DNA of 37,527 bases from Chara braunii (GCA_003427395.1 BFEA01000139.1:1412181-1449707); one strand, 5' to 3'. Counted from the first letter of the stretch, positions 1 through 18,135 are shown. Notes: a model not told the origin generated them from the letters alone. Translations and numbers: made by a program.

Positions 1-300
1 ATGAGAAGCAGATGAGTTGATGCTTCCTTTGTGTGAAACAGAAAGCATTCAATGCGAAAGGGGCTGAACAGATAGGTAGGAATAGCAAAAGGGGCCAAAC
101 AGATAGGTAGGAATAGCAACTCATCGAAGAAAAAGCAAATGAGAAGCAGATGAGTTGATGCTTCCTTTGTGTGAAACAGAAAGCATTCAACGCAAAAGGG
201 GCCGAACAGATAGGTAGGAATAGCAAAAGGTGCCAAACAGATAGGTAGGAATAGCAAAAGGTGCCAAACAGATAGGTAGGAATGGCAACTCATCTGCCAT
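1..300. repeat. 31-bp minisatellite inside a ~138-bp duplication
   Basis: A 31-bp unit beginning CAGATAGGTAGGAATAGCAA starts at 69, 100, 207, 238 and 269. A larger block is also duplicated: the first 52 bases recur at 139-190 with one or two changes. Units abut directly with no unique spacers, so this is a tandem minisatellite and not a CRISPR array. It lies downstream of the last NF-YB exon found. Confidence 0.9.
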
Positions 301-389
301 CTATGCAGAGAACATCTGGATGTCTATTGAGTCATAGCAGTGGCAATAGATAAGGGAAAAAGAAGAACCGAGGGTTTCTGAGGGCGTAC

Positions 390-461
390 TCAGACTATAT
401 CAATCTTATATCTATCTGAGTCAATCTGACCGCATTTACCAGCCGGACCTGATGTATCGGA
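390..461 (-). CDS. Possible terminal exon of the NF-YB gene (weak)
   Basis: On the minus strand the sequence TACTTGCAG precedes 461 and looks like a 3' splice site. If spliced in phase after the exon at 619-708, it reads SDTSGPAGKCGQ and reaches a TGA at 390-392 after 23 codons. NF-YB C-terminal tails are poorly conserved, so no family match supports this. A shorter exon ending at a GTAAAT donor at 440 is equally possible, and the true last exon may lie outside the window. Confidence 0.2.
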   Translation of the reverse strand, partial: SDTSGPAGKCGQIDSDRYKIDIV

Positions 462-618
462 CTGCAAGTACATCCATAGATAATAAATAAAAAAGAAGTC
501 CTAGTGTGAATTTGCCCTGAGTTTGTCACATCGACAGCACAGGGCAAGGGCAGCTGCAACCGACCGACCCAAAATGGGGTTGGGATCCGATGGTGGTGTG
601 TGGCGCTGACCGACGTAC

Positions 619-9514
<8,896 letters not shown>

Positions 9515-9736
9515 TCTTTGCTTTGCTTTGCTTTGCTGAGGAGACGCGTGCGCTCAGACGATGATGATATCTATCTATATCGAACCTAGAAAGGCTAGAA
9601 TATTATATTTATCGGAAATATATATTTAGAACAGCGATATAAGCGTTATGACAGAGATTTATATATGTATGTATACAGAACATACATCAGACGAAACAGT
9701 TTGTCACAGCCCCTCCCTCGTTTGTTTGTTGTCCTC

Positions 9737-9775
9737 GTCTCCCTCTTCTCCCTCTTCTCCCTCTTCTCCCTCTCA
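9737..9775. repeat. 9-bp CTTCTCCCT minisatellite in the NF-YB upstream region
   Basis: About four copies of TCTCCCTCT units lie between the two TATA candidates. On the transcribed strand this is a GA-rich leader-like tract. Confidence 0.85.
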
Positions 9776-9811
9776 GCCTACTACGGTTTACCGGGCAGCT
9801 CTGTTTGACGG

Positions 9812-9820
9812 TATATATAG
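9812..9820 (-). promoter_or_regulatory. Candidate TATA box for NF-YB
   Basis: The minus strand reads CTCTATATATACCGTC about 300 bases upstream of the NF-YB ATG. A second AT-rich candidate, CTAAATATATATTTCC, lies at about 9613-9630. Which of them, if either, sets the transcription start cannot be told from sequence. Confidence 0.35.
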
Positions 9821-10234
9821 AGGGAGACATATATATGTATATATATATATGAGACGATCTCTAATGTCGATATGTAGATGTAGATAGATTTATACAAGCC
9901 TGACACGCTAAGGTGGGTGGGCGCCGGAATGCAGAAGGACAGTAGAAAAAAGAAACCAACGCCAACTTGAAAAAAAAAAAAAAAAAAAAACAGCAGCAGC
10001 AGCAAGGAGAGGAGAGGAGAGGGCGCTGCTGAGGGGTACCCCCCACAAGTTCCTTGGCAGTCACTAAAATCCCTCCGTGCACAACTGGAACTTCATTTTT
10101 TATTTCATTTTTTTCAACTGGAACTTATAGCACAGGTACAGAGGTCGACATAACTGTAGATAGAAATGTATTATTTATATCTTTACATTTATGCTCTTAT
10201 GTATATCTGGCCTGCCATGTAGACTCGTTGGCGA

Positions 10235-10320
10235 TGCGGGAAGAGAGGAGAGGAGAGGAGAGGAGAGGAGAGGAGAGGAGAGGAGNGGAGAGGAGAGGAG
10301 AGGAGAGGAGAGGAGAGGAC
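10235..10320. repeat. (GGAGA)n pentanucleotide repeat with an N
   Basis: About 16 copies of the pentamer, with one undetermined base at 10286 that probably marks a closed gap or unresolved consensus. Confidence 0.95.
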
Positions 10321-10384
10321 GAAATTGCCACTGTCAGAATCCGAAATGCTAGAAATGCCGGTGCAGAGACATAATTAGCAACTG

Positions 10385-10464
10385 TTTCTCGATTTATGCG
10401 TGTCATCCTTGAAAGCGCAGGGGCCATGCTAATCTTCTTTCTCTCTGTATCGTTCCCGAAGGAC
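10385..10464 (-). pseudogene. U6 snRNA pseudogene, 5' internal deletion
   Basis: The minus strand shows U6 blocks in order: GTCCTTCGGG, AACGATACAGAGA, AGATTAGCATGGCCCCTGCGC and AAGGATGACACGCATAAATC. U6 is the catalytic snRNA of the spliceosome. About 18 bases between the 5' stem and AACGATACAGAGA are missing. Six extra bases follow ACAGAGA and four follow CCTGCGC, and no poly-T terminator follows. The copy is therefore almost certainly non-functional. Confidence 0.88.
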
Positions 10465-10557
10465 AGCAACTGTAAAGGAAGGTGTAGTACCTTCAAAAAA
10501 AAAATTAAAAAAAAGGTGGAGTACCCCGGCAGGGTAAGAGGAGGTCCCCTACCGGTA

Positions 10558-10638
10558 GCGAAGAGGATTGGATCAAGAGCCTGAATCTGGTCTGAATGTG
10601 TTTTATATGCAGAGATGCAGACAAGCAGATCACATTGC
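10558..10638 (+). repeat. Dispersed repeat family, copy 1 (AGGATTGGATNNA...)
   Basis: GAAGAGGATTGGATCAAGAG and the following GCAGAGATGCAGACAAGCAG match the copy at 14069-14156 on this strand and the copy at 14384-14474 on the other strand. The family is non-coding and of unknown class. Confidence 0.7.
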
Positions 10639-10740
10639 TATTTTCTGCACTTCCTTCACAAGCACGACCGGATTCATCCGTTAGATCAAACCCTCCTTGC
10701 TACTACTACTACTGACAATACTTTCACTGCGTCGTCTGCC

Positions 10741-10823
10741 CAAGGCAGATAGCAATCAATTGGAAAAACCTTGCCCACTGGCCAAGGCAGATAGCAATCA
10801 ATTGGAAAAACCTTGCCCACTGG
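10741..10823. repeat. 42-bp tandem duplication
   Basis: The unit beginning CAAGGCAGATAGCAATCAAT and ending TTGCCCACTGG is present twice, at 10741 and 10783, with no visible change. It implies a recent slippage or unequal exchange event. Confidence 0.92.
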
Positions 10824-10840
10824 AGACCGTTGAACCAAAG

Positions 10841-10841
<1 letters not shown>

Positions 10842-10919
<78 letters not shown>
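10842..10919. repeat. (TC)n(TG)n microsatellite
   Basis: About 46 bases of TC repeat pass into TG repeat at 10888. Confidence 0.97.
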
Positions 10920-11030
10920 TTATGAACAGCCGTTGGGGCTGCGAAAGGACAACATGCACAACTTCAGGAACGGTTCAAAAGAAAATGCAAAAAGATCAAA
11001 AGTCGAAAAAAAAAAAGGCAGTTAGCCAAC

Positions 11031-11206
11031 GGGTATAGTTCAGTTGGCACACCTATGACCTGTTGAAAGACAGAGCCAAGTTCGAATCTGGGACCAAGTC
11101 CCACCACAAGTCCCACAAGTCCCACTTACGCTGATTCTTCATTTCTGGCCGTTGATCTTCGTAATCTACGGTCAGAAGTTGAGAATTCGGGTAAGTGGGA
11201 CTTGGC
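11031..11206 (+). mobile_element. tRNA-like SINE head with adjoining inverted repeat
   Basis: GGGTATAGTTCAGTTGGCAC contains an A-box-like TAGTTCAGTTGG (11036-11047). AGTTCGAATCT at 11079-11089 is B-box-like, at normal tRNA spacing. The cloverleaf is imperfect, so a real tRNA gene is unlikely. Directly after it, AAGTCCCACTTAC and neighbours (about 11111-11152) pair with the complement at about 11168-11206. Together they look like a short interspersed element with a fold-back body. Confidence 0.6.
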
Positions 11207-11401
11207 CCCGGATGCAATAAGAGGACCATAATAAAATCATTCTGAATAACCTGGGCCCAGCCAGTTCAATGATGATTTTTTTCTTCTGCTGTTTTTTAAG
11301 GAAAAAAAGGGCAACGGCCTATATATATCGTCACAACCAATTCAATTACCTGTCAAATCTGGACAGGACGGCCTTTCAGGCCTTTTTTTATTGTCATTAT
11401 A

Positions 11402-11889
11402 GGGCCTCTTTCCACTACCCTCGACTTGAAAAATATCTCAATGGCAGCCCTACAGGCGCCCTTGAGCGAAAACGTAATTAAAAAATACTAGAGTGCGTCT
11501 TCATTCCACTGCACCCTGCAGTTCCTGCTCGCACAAGGAGCGGGAAAAAGTGCGGTTGGTTACAATATTTTCACCACCAGGCCCGTCGCTGGACCAGGAC
11601 TACCGCGGTTCGCAAAAAAAAAAAAAAAAAGGACCGGACGAGGGGGCTGAACTGCCTTTCGGCGCGCGTTGCCGCCTTTTCCAAGAATTTTCAAGTCACC
11701 TCTGGGAGGTGACTTGAAAATTGGCCCAAGTTGCCTCGGCGCCCTACGGCCGCCCTCGAGTCTCAGAGCGGGATTTTCTTCAGGCGGGAAGCTTAATCAC
11801 TTTCCATTGTGATTAGCAGATCTCAAGGGCCTAGTGGAACGGCGCTGCCCTTGAGATATTTTCAAGTCGAGGGTAGTGGAACGAGGCCC
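11402..11889. mobile_element. Harbinger-like MITE with ~46-bp terminal inverted repeats
   Basis: The ends GGGCCTCTTTCCACTACCCT (left) and GGGCCTCGTTCCACTACCCT (right, minus strand) begin a ~46-bp terminal inverted repeat that continues through CGACTTGAAAA and ATATCTCAA. Both ends abut ATA (11399-11401 and 11890-11892), a 3-bp target duplication. The GGGCC start and 3-bp duplication resemble PIF/Harbinger (Tourist) MITEs. There is no transposase. Inside is a perfect 17-bp-arm palindrome, AATTTTCAAGTCACCTC-TGG-complement, at about 11686-11722. An 11-bp hairpin ATCTCAAGGGC also lies near the right end. Confidence 0.75.
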
Positions 11890-11892
11890 ATA

Positions 11893-12253
11893 GTATTACG
11901 GGGAACCCCGTAGCAGCCACATCCGTGCTCAAGCCTCCAACGAGGTAACATGCGGGAGCTGCACCCACCAGCAGGTGCGATACCTGCTACAGCAGGTGGG
12001 CGATACCGGCCAGGGGTCAGCCGGTAGCATCAGGACCGAGCTTCTTCGATGGGCCAGTCACTGTGCCTCCCCTCCGGTCCCCTCCCCCTATGAACATCAG
12101 CAGTCTCTGCTCAATGCCACTCGGGGGGACCAACTGCATGTCTCTAGGTGGCGGGCGCCAAGCTTGCCCAGGAAGGTACATGAGGCCAATGGGGATTGAA
12201 CCCAGAACCTCCTGAATGCCACTTGCGTGCCTTACCAACTGAGCTAGGCCGCT
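11893..12253 (-). mobile_element. tRNA-derived SINE
   Basis: On the minus strand GCGGCCTAGCTCAGTTGGTA starts a tRNA-like head. It has a perfect A box (TAGCTCAGTTGG, 12235-12246) and a B box (GGTTCAATCCC, 12192-12202), and complementary GGCC ends at 12250 and 12184. The body runs to a hairpin (TACGGGG-AA-CCCCGTA) near 11899-11914. About 140 bases of the body (to about 12040) are shared with 33035-33172. The head-plus-body structure and the second copy support a Pol III retroposon. Confidence 0.7.
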
Positions 12254-12497
12254 GGAATTTTTTTTATTATTATTATTATTTTTTTTCCCGTTCCAGGTAG
12301 ACTGTGAGGACCCCGGCCTCAAAACTGATTGGAAATATAAGCCTTGGGCAGACGGCCTTGAGATATGATTATAGCCGATCGGCCGTTAGGTAGTTCAGAA
12401 CTGTAACTTGTATAAATTTACAAAAAAAAAACAAAAGGAGGCATCTGCTCTCAGCGTAGTTCGAGCGCTGGTGTGTACCAACTGAGGGCATACTCAC

Positions 12498-12610
12498 GCT
12501 ACCATCTTCACCCGAATAGAACGCCCGGTCATTGTAGCTGCATTTGGCCCACCTTTCAATCCAGATGCAGCGATAATGACCGGGTGTTCTAATCGGGTGA
12601 AGACGGTAGC
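12498..12610. mobile_element. Fold-back element with 46-bp arms
   Basis: GCTACCATCTTCACCCGAAT and onward (12498-12543) is complementary, with about five mismatches, to 12565-12610. The loop is 21 bases and there is no ORF. This is a compact MITE-like hairpin. Confidence 0.75.
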
Positions 12611-12664
12611 AAGTGCCGGAATGCATCTGACCGCAATTACGGCGAGGAAAGGATGAATCTGATG

Positions 12665-13191
12665 GCACTGACGTCCAGGCTTCGTGAAAGGAGCCTCTCG
12701 TGTGAGTATGCCATAAGTTAGGCTACCGCTAGTTGGTCAATGATGACACCTCAAGGCTGTCGCCCTTTGCACAAAAGAAAAGAAAAAAACACTTCGGACC
12801 TTTCGAGGTTTTCCACTTAAAAAAAAAGAAAAAAGAAAAAGGAAAACTTGTCTGGCGCCCCTGTATTTTCCATTATTTTGCCTCGCGCCCCTCGGACGGC
12901 CGATTTACCCGTTCGCGCCCTCTGACCAAAAGTCAAAGTTTTCCATAAAACCCTGGTGTCGTTTGGGCCTCGTATGTTTTCGTAGTGCCCCTACGGCTAG
13001 CCACACCAAATTTGCAGCATGCCCCTACCGGATAGCCGTTGGAATATTTCTGGTATGCCCCTACCTGTACCATCGACCTTTTGAACAGGTAAGTCTCCAA
13101 CCTCGGGGCTGACCTCATGCTACTTCCATCCATAGGATAAGCAAAATAGAATGAATCTACCTCTAGAACATGGAAATGTACACTGCGGCCA

Positions 13192-13284
<93 letters not shown>

Positions 13285-13970
13285 AGGTATCTCACACACA
13301 CAAACAAGTGTGGCAGTGTATATTTCCATGTTCTAGGTAGATTCATACGATTTTGCTCATCCTATCCACACACATACAAACAAACTGGCAGGGAAGAGAC
13401 TGACACGAACACAAAGCAGAGGAACAGCTACGAGCAAGAACGAGACGACAAAACTCCAAGCAGCGGGACAGCAGGTTGGCCTTCACGAGGGGTGCAAGCA
13501 GCCGGAGACGAGTGTCCACTGCACTCCAGCAGCTTCTCTGCGTCGGCGCGTCAAGAAAAATAGCGGCGCGAATTCAAATTTCAAGCGCCTCACTGCTGCA
13601 GGGGCAGTACACGAAGATGGCTGCCCTTTATGAGGGCATATGGCACAGAGCCCAATGGAATGGGACTGCAATTTGAGGAGGGCGGCGTGGAAAGTTGCGC
13701 CCACTACGGAGAGGGGCCTGCCGAAAAGATTTTTACTCCCAGGGGCGCAACAAGGTAAATCGGCCGTCAGAAGGGTGCGACGCAAAATAATGAAAAATAC
13801 AGGGCACCAGACAAAGATTCCCAAAACAAAAAGTTCCCTACCCCAAAACTGTTTTTTTTTCTTTTGTGCAAAGGGCGACAGCCTTGAGGTATCTTCATTG
13901 ACCAACTAGCCTTAGCTCATGGCATACTCGCACGAGGGCGTCTTTCACGAGGCTCTGGACGTCATTGCCG
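12665..13970. mobile_element. Large inverted-repeat element with a microsatellite at its centre
   Basis: The left arm (about 12665-12925) and right arm (about 13735-13970) are inverted copies. Both contain GACGTCCAG, GTCAATGA, CCTCAAGGCTGTCGCCCTTT, GCACAAAAG, CATTATTTTGC and GACGGCCGATTTACC. The arms differ mainly in A/T-rich linkers. Between them lie unique flanks and, at 13130-13368, an inner inverted repeat around (GT)n(GA)n. Reading frames inside are not conserved. Confidence 0.7.
13130..13368. repeat. Inner palindrome flanking (GT)n(GA)n
   Basis: ATGAATCTACCTCTAGAACA (13151-13170) lies in an arm of about 65 bases that recurs inverted at 13302-13368. The loop is a perfect (GT)n run from 13195 and a (GA)n run to 13281. 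The outer part of the arm carries the GCAAAATNGNATGAATCT motif also found at 27990 and 31795. Confidence 0.8.
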
Positions 13971-14068
13971 TTGGATTCATCCCTACCCGGAGATTCTGAG
14001 AGCATTACTCAGCAAAAGAGGTTTTACTCTAGCCTTACGCTCGTGCTTAGTAAGCATCAACCAAGGGC

Positions 14069-14153
14069 CTGGTCCCATTGGCAAAAAGGATTGGATTTAA
14101 CTTCTGAATTTGGATATGTTTTCAGCAGACATGGAGAAAAGCAGATCAACTGC

Positions 14154-14156
<3 letters not shown>
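14069..14156 (+). repeat. Dispersed repeat family, copy 2
   Basis: GGCCTGGTCCCATTGGCAAA and AGGATTGGATTTAACTTCTG match the copy at 14384-14474 in inverted orientation and the copy at 10558-10638. It is followed by a run of more than 30 T at 14157-14191. Confidence 0.7.

Positions 14157-14191
<35 letters not shown>
14157..14191. repeat. Long poly-T homopolymer
   Basis: An uninterrupted run of T follows GCAACT. It could act as a Pol III stop for a plus-strand transcript or be a retroposon tail on the minus strand. Confidence 0.9.
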
Positions 14192-14196
<5 letters not shown>

Positions 14197-14383
14197 GGGG
14201 AGAGGCTCCATCTATTGGTGGGGAGTATCACCTGCTGGAAAACGGGTCCAGCGTCCCTTACACAGAATGAATCAGGAAAATGTCAGGAAATATGACTGAG
14301 AAAGACGCCTGCCAGCATTGATTACTTGAAGAAGCCTGCAGCGACTTAGTTGTGAATATGTTTACTGTATCTTGGCCCATACT

Positions 14384-14474
14384 GCAATTGCAACTGTCTG
14401 CATCTCTCCACAAAAAAAAACCGTCCAGATACCGGAATTAAATCCAATCCTCTTCACTGACGGGACCAGGCTCC
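14384..14474 (-). repeat. Dispersed repeat family, copy 3
   Basis: On the minus strand it reads GCCTGGTCCCG, then GAAGAGGATTGGATTTAATT, then GAGAGATGCAGACAG. This order matches copies 1 and 2. Confidence 0.7.
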
Positions 14475-14989
14475 TGGTCATCAGTCCGGCGAGTTCGTGC
14501 TCACATGGTAGAAAAGTTGCATGGGTGGGGCCTGGCCCTGAGAGTCGGCCGCCAGGCAGGCAAAGCACATTATTATTTATGTACGGGCTTTGTCAAGGCC
14601 TTTCTCACACTGTAACTAAAGGGTTATAGAAAGGGTCAAATGAAAGCAATGACCAAGGTATACTGGGGGTGTTTCACCCAAAGGACATAACGTTTCCAAA
14701 TATTAACATCCCAATTATATCCTTTTTTTTTTCTAACAAACACAACCACAATTCAGGGTTAGGGGGCGTAGGGCAGAGACTTTCATTGGTTGAGACTTTA
14801 GGCAGCATTCCAGCATTCCAGTCTACAGTTCAGGATTGGAGTCTCACCTAGGTTTCTAAATAGGGCCAGGAGTGGGGCCATCTCCGATGAGACTGTCCCT
14901 GGATGAGAACTCTTTGCTATATATGGATAGTAGCCAAGAGCACTCATCATGCTTTGTTTCTCCACTTCTCCGCTTGCCGCACACGTTGA

Positions 14990-15975
14990 GCTGAGTGGCA
15001 TGTTCCTGAACTTCCTTACCTTCACCCTCCTCCAGAAGAACCTGCCATGGTTTTGGATAGTCCTTTGCAAAGATGTTTTTCGCTCCCTCAAGAAGGTGGT
15101 GACTTGTGCGCCGGTTTTTTACCTCCCCGATTTTGATCGTCCCTCCATAGTCACCACTGGTGCATCAGATTTTGCAGGAGTTGTACTTTCTCAAATGTTT
15201 TTCACTCCTCCTGATTCCGCTTATCCTCATGTTCCCTACTTCCCCCCCTCTTGCTGACACTACTTCTCGGCTGATGCCTATCCTTCCACCACTTCCCTCT
15301 ATTGACAATCCTCTCGTCACTTACTCCTCGACCATCGTGGAGGATGAGACTGTTTAGGCTCGTGTTGGGGATTGTCCGATCGCCTTCTACTTCCGTCAGC
15401 TACTACCTGTCGAGATAAACTCCACTGTTGATGAACGTGAGGTTCTCGCAGTAGTTTATGCTACTCGGCACTTACGTCATCATCTGCACGGGACGCCCTT
15501 CACGGTGTGCACGGACAACTTAGTTGTTCAGGCTTTCCTCACGAAGCCCAAGCTTTCCCCTCGACATGCACGTTGGTGGCATGATTTATCCGAGTTCAGT
15601 TTCACCACTTAGCCCATCAATGGTGAAGCGAACCGTGTTGTCGATGCCTTGTCTCGTCGTCCTGACCATAATCAGAAACCCATCCGCCATGCTGTCATAT
15701 CGGTCACCACCGTTGATCAATCGATGATCGTTGTCCGGATTATCGTGACATCCACGCGACATTGCGGATTGACAAGATCGTTCCTTCATACTCCCTCGCT
15801 GAGAATGGTGTAGTATACTAGTATGGTAGATCTAGTCAGCTTAAACCACGTATATGCGTTCCCTCCACTGGACAGCTCCGCATCCAGGCCGTAGCAAAGT
15901 TTCATGACCAGACAATTGCTGGTCATATGAGCTTCCACAAGACGTTTGTCCGCGATTACCCTGCCCTGGGCTCGT
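14990..15975 (+). pseudogene. Ty3/gypsy pol remnant: RT end, RNase H, integrase zinc-finger region
   Basis: This is a decayed retrotransposon pol. LKKVVTCAPVFYLPDFDRPS is the RT-RNase H connection, and IVTTGASDFAGVVLSQ is the start of RNase H. The catalytic Asp of the usual TDAS motif is Gly here. After a frameshift and a proline-rich linker, EREVLAVVYATRHLRHHLHG, CTDN and NRVVDALSRR complete RNase H. KFHDQTIAGHMSFHKTF matches the integrase HHCC region. Stops lie at about 15355 and 15610, and the integrase core is missing. It is clearly non-functional. Confidence 0.85.
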
Positions 15976-15997
15976 AACTGTCAGCGAGGGACTCGCG

Positions 15998-16227
15998 ACA
16001 GGGAAACCTATCATGTATACATGACTCTCACTTGACCCTTGGTTATGGACTGCGAGTGGTTTAGTCTGCGTCAGAGGGTAGGGGTTATACTATCATGCAT
16101 ACAGCAATGTCACCCTACCCAAGGTTCATGGCTGCCGGTAGGGGAGACTCACGGCAGGGAAACCTGTTATGTATATGAGACCCTCACTTGACCCTTGGTA
16201 GTGAACTGCGAATGGCTAGCCTGCGAC
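15998..16227. repeat. ~73-bp direct repeat, two copies 155 bp apart
   Basis: CAGGGAAACCTATCATGTAT with its continuation CTCACTTGACCCTTGGT at about 16000-16072 recurs at about 16155-16227 at roughly 80% identity. It follows the gypsy pol remnant directly and may be LTR or UTR sequence of the same element. Confidence 0.75.
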
Positions 16228-16229
16228 AA

Positions 16230-17132
16230 TATTTTATGTGATTGAGAAAAACCAAGGGAAAATGGTTGATTGTGGTGAAATTTTTGGAAGTATAAACTTC
16301 GAATTTTATTTGGAAAAAGATTATGAGAATTTGCTCACTGAGCAAAGCCTATGAATGAAATTGATAAAAACGAAGAACCCTACTTATAAAAGTAGGATTT
16401 ACGAGAAAAAGGGGTGATTTTCTTTTATTTTGAAGACTGGATTAATACCCCTACCCATTCGTTTAATGAATGACTAAAATTAGTGGTTTTTGTGTGATAA
16501 TAATGACCTGTGGGGTTGGGCTTAACGGGGCCCTATCCATAAGGTGCATTTGTGGTATGTGTGATGGGGTCAAACACCCTGATCTTCTAAGATTAACTGA
16601 AAGATTGAGGTGTCCGATTATTACAATAGGGCATTACCCTGAGAAAAGCTTGAAAAATATATATGATTGAGTTGAGTCTGAATGATCGTTGTGACCCACC
16701 ACTTAGTTTGAGTTTTAGCTAGTGGTAGGGTGATCAGGGTGTCCGACGCAATAAAATATCGTTCAAAGAGACCGGAAGTGGTATAGTCTTAAGTTTGACA
16801 TTGGATGACTTCCTGTCCGTGATTGCAGGGGGTGAAGAGTGGTTTTATCCACTTTGTTAAATCAGAGGTTGAAAAGTGTTCGTGCTTAGCCGATTATTCG
16901 GTTATTGTAGATTGCTATTTTGATTAGGAATTAAAAGATACTTTTGATCGATGATTTTGTCAATTTTTTCTGAAGGATCAAGGCTTGGAGTGGATACAAC
17001 TAAATGACCATTTTGGCTGAAGGTAAAAATTCGAGAAAGTTACCGTATACTTTTTCTGAAGGCTATGTTTGAATGGTATTTAGTTTAAGCATCCGTTGCG
17101 ACGGGGGCGTCGCTTAATAAGGTTCTGGCAGA
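16230..17132. other. AT-rich non-coding stretch
   Basis: No ORF of interest and no recognised domain. It is probably retroelement flank or worn LTR sequence between the pol remnant and the dispersed repeat at 17133. Confidence 0.5.
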
Positions 17133-17708
17133 CTGTCGTACCAACCCTTACAAGGGTATTTGGCGTGTTTTCTGCAAGTCAGGCGAGTGCGGCCTCGCCC
17201 GTCCGACGGCGTACGCGCGAGAGAAAGCTTAGGTCCTCAGAAGAGTGAGCGGCGCGCGCGGGGTATTAATGGCAAGGTGCAACCATGCACGACCTGGGTG
17301 TGCGCGACGTCACGGGCCAGCGGGACGCGAGACGTTTATTTATATTTTGTATTATTTATTGTTGTATTAATTTTTTAGGCTCCAACGTTTTTCTTAATTC
17401 GGACGTGACGCTGAATCTAATGGTTGTCACGACAGTTTAGGACCTTGAGTGCTCACCTCGTTTAGCAGGTCCGCATGTTCGGGATGCCGGCGAAAAGTCC
17501 TCTACTGCGCCGTTGCTGAAAACAGGGCGCAGTCGGGGGTTGAGTTCGCAATTACATTTGAGGTGAAAGGGTCGGTAATACTAAATGTATATGACATATG
17601 TTTCGGGACCGGTGAGGTCGCGCGGGGGTGTGATGTATTCGCAAGATGGCCCGAAGTGTGACCACGAACTGATTTCGTGGTTATGCCGAAGGTACCCCGT
17701 GGCAGCCA
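17133..17708 (+). mobile_element. Dispersed repeat X, copy 1 (inverted match at 33154-33732)
   Basis: From CTGTCGTACCAA to GGCAGCCA this segment matches the minus strand of 33154-33732 along its whole length, including TACAAGGGTATTTGGCGTGT and GTTTCGGGACCGGTGAGGTC. Near its start it carries the palindrome CCCTTACAAGGG. Similar short ORFs in both copies reflect DNA identity and not protein selection. It may be a solo LTR or non-autonomous element. Confidence 0.75.
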
Positions 17709-18135
17709 AGTAGCCTCCTCATTTGGATAACTCTTCCAACGTACAAGGTACTCGGTGCGTGGAGGGGCATTGTCGCTAACTCGGCGAGATACGATGTCAG
17801 AAACAACAAACTTCTCGTGACCATTCACCATGATAGGTGGAGTCTGAGGGCGCTCATAAGAGCGTTTGGCAAAGCGCTCAGATGGTCGATGATAAAAATG
17901 CAGCAAGGAGACGTGATATATATCGTGTACACGAGACTGTCGAAGATAATCAGGTAGCTTCACACGGAAGTTGACCGGAATAGTGGTAGTATCAGAACCG
18001 ACGGCCTGAAGGATGCGGCATGGACCGAAGAAGCGACGCCTGAAGTTGCGAAGCGTATCCGTTTCGAGTTGCAAGTGACATGCGTCGACGAGCACATCGT
18101 CACCGACTTTGAATAGAAAGACAAATCTCTCAACC
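17700..18135 (-). pseudogene. Ty3/gypsy chromovirus integrase C-terminus with chromodomain
   Basis: The minus-strand frame begins near FKVGDDVLVDACHLQLETDT and continues RRRFFGPCRI, VHDIYHVSLLHFY, then a chromodomain: VSDIVSRRV, TEYLVRWKSYPNEEATWLP. Chromodomains target integration to heterochromatin. The catalytic integrase core and RT are absent upstream. The frame runs into dispersed repeat X right after EEATWLP, so the true end is replaced. Residues downstream of WLP are not family-like. Confidence 0.88.

Noticed and set aside
1-300. A CRISPR-like array
   Set aside because: The 31-bp units are contiguous with no unique spacers, and the context is a eukaryotic gene.
12183-12253. A functional tRNA gene on the minus strand
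   Set aside because: A and B boxes are good, but the anticodon arm does not fold properly and the body continues as a repeat found elsewhere. It is a SINE head.
17449-17661. Similar short proteins encoded at 17449-17661 and 33102-33413
   Set aside because: The DNA of repeat X is nearly identical across all frames and beyond the ORFs, so protein similarity carries no evidence of coding.
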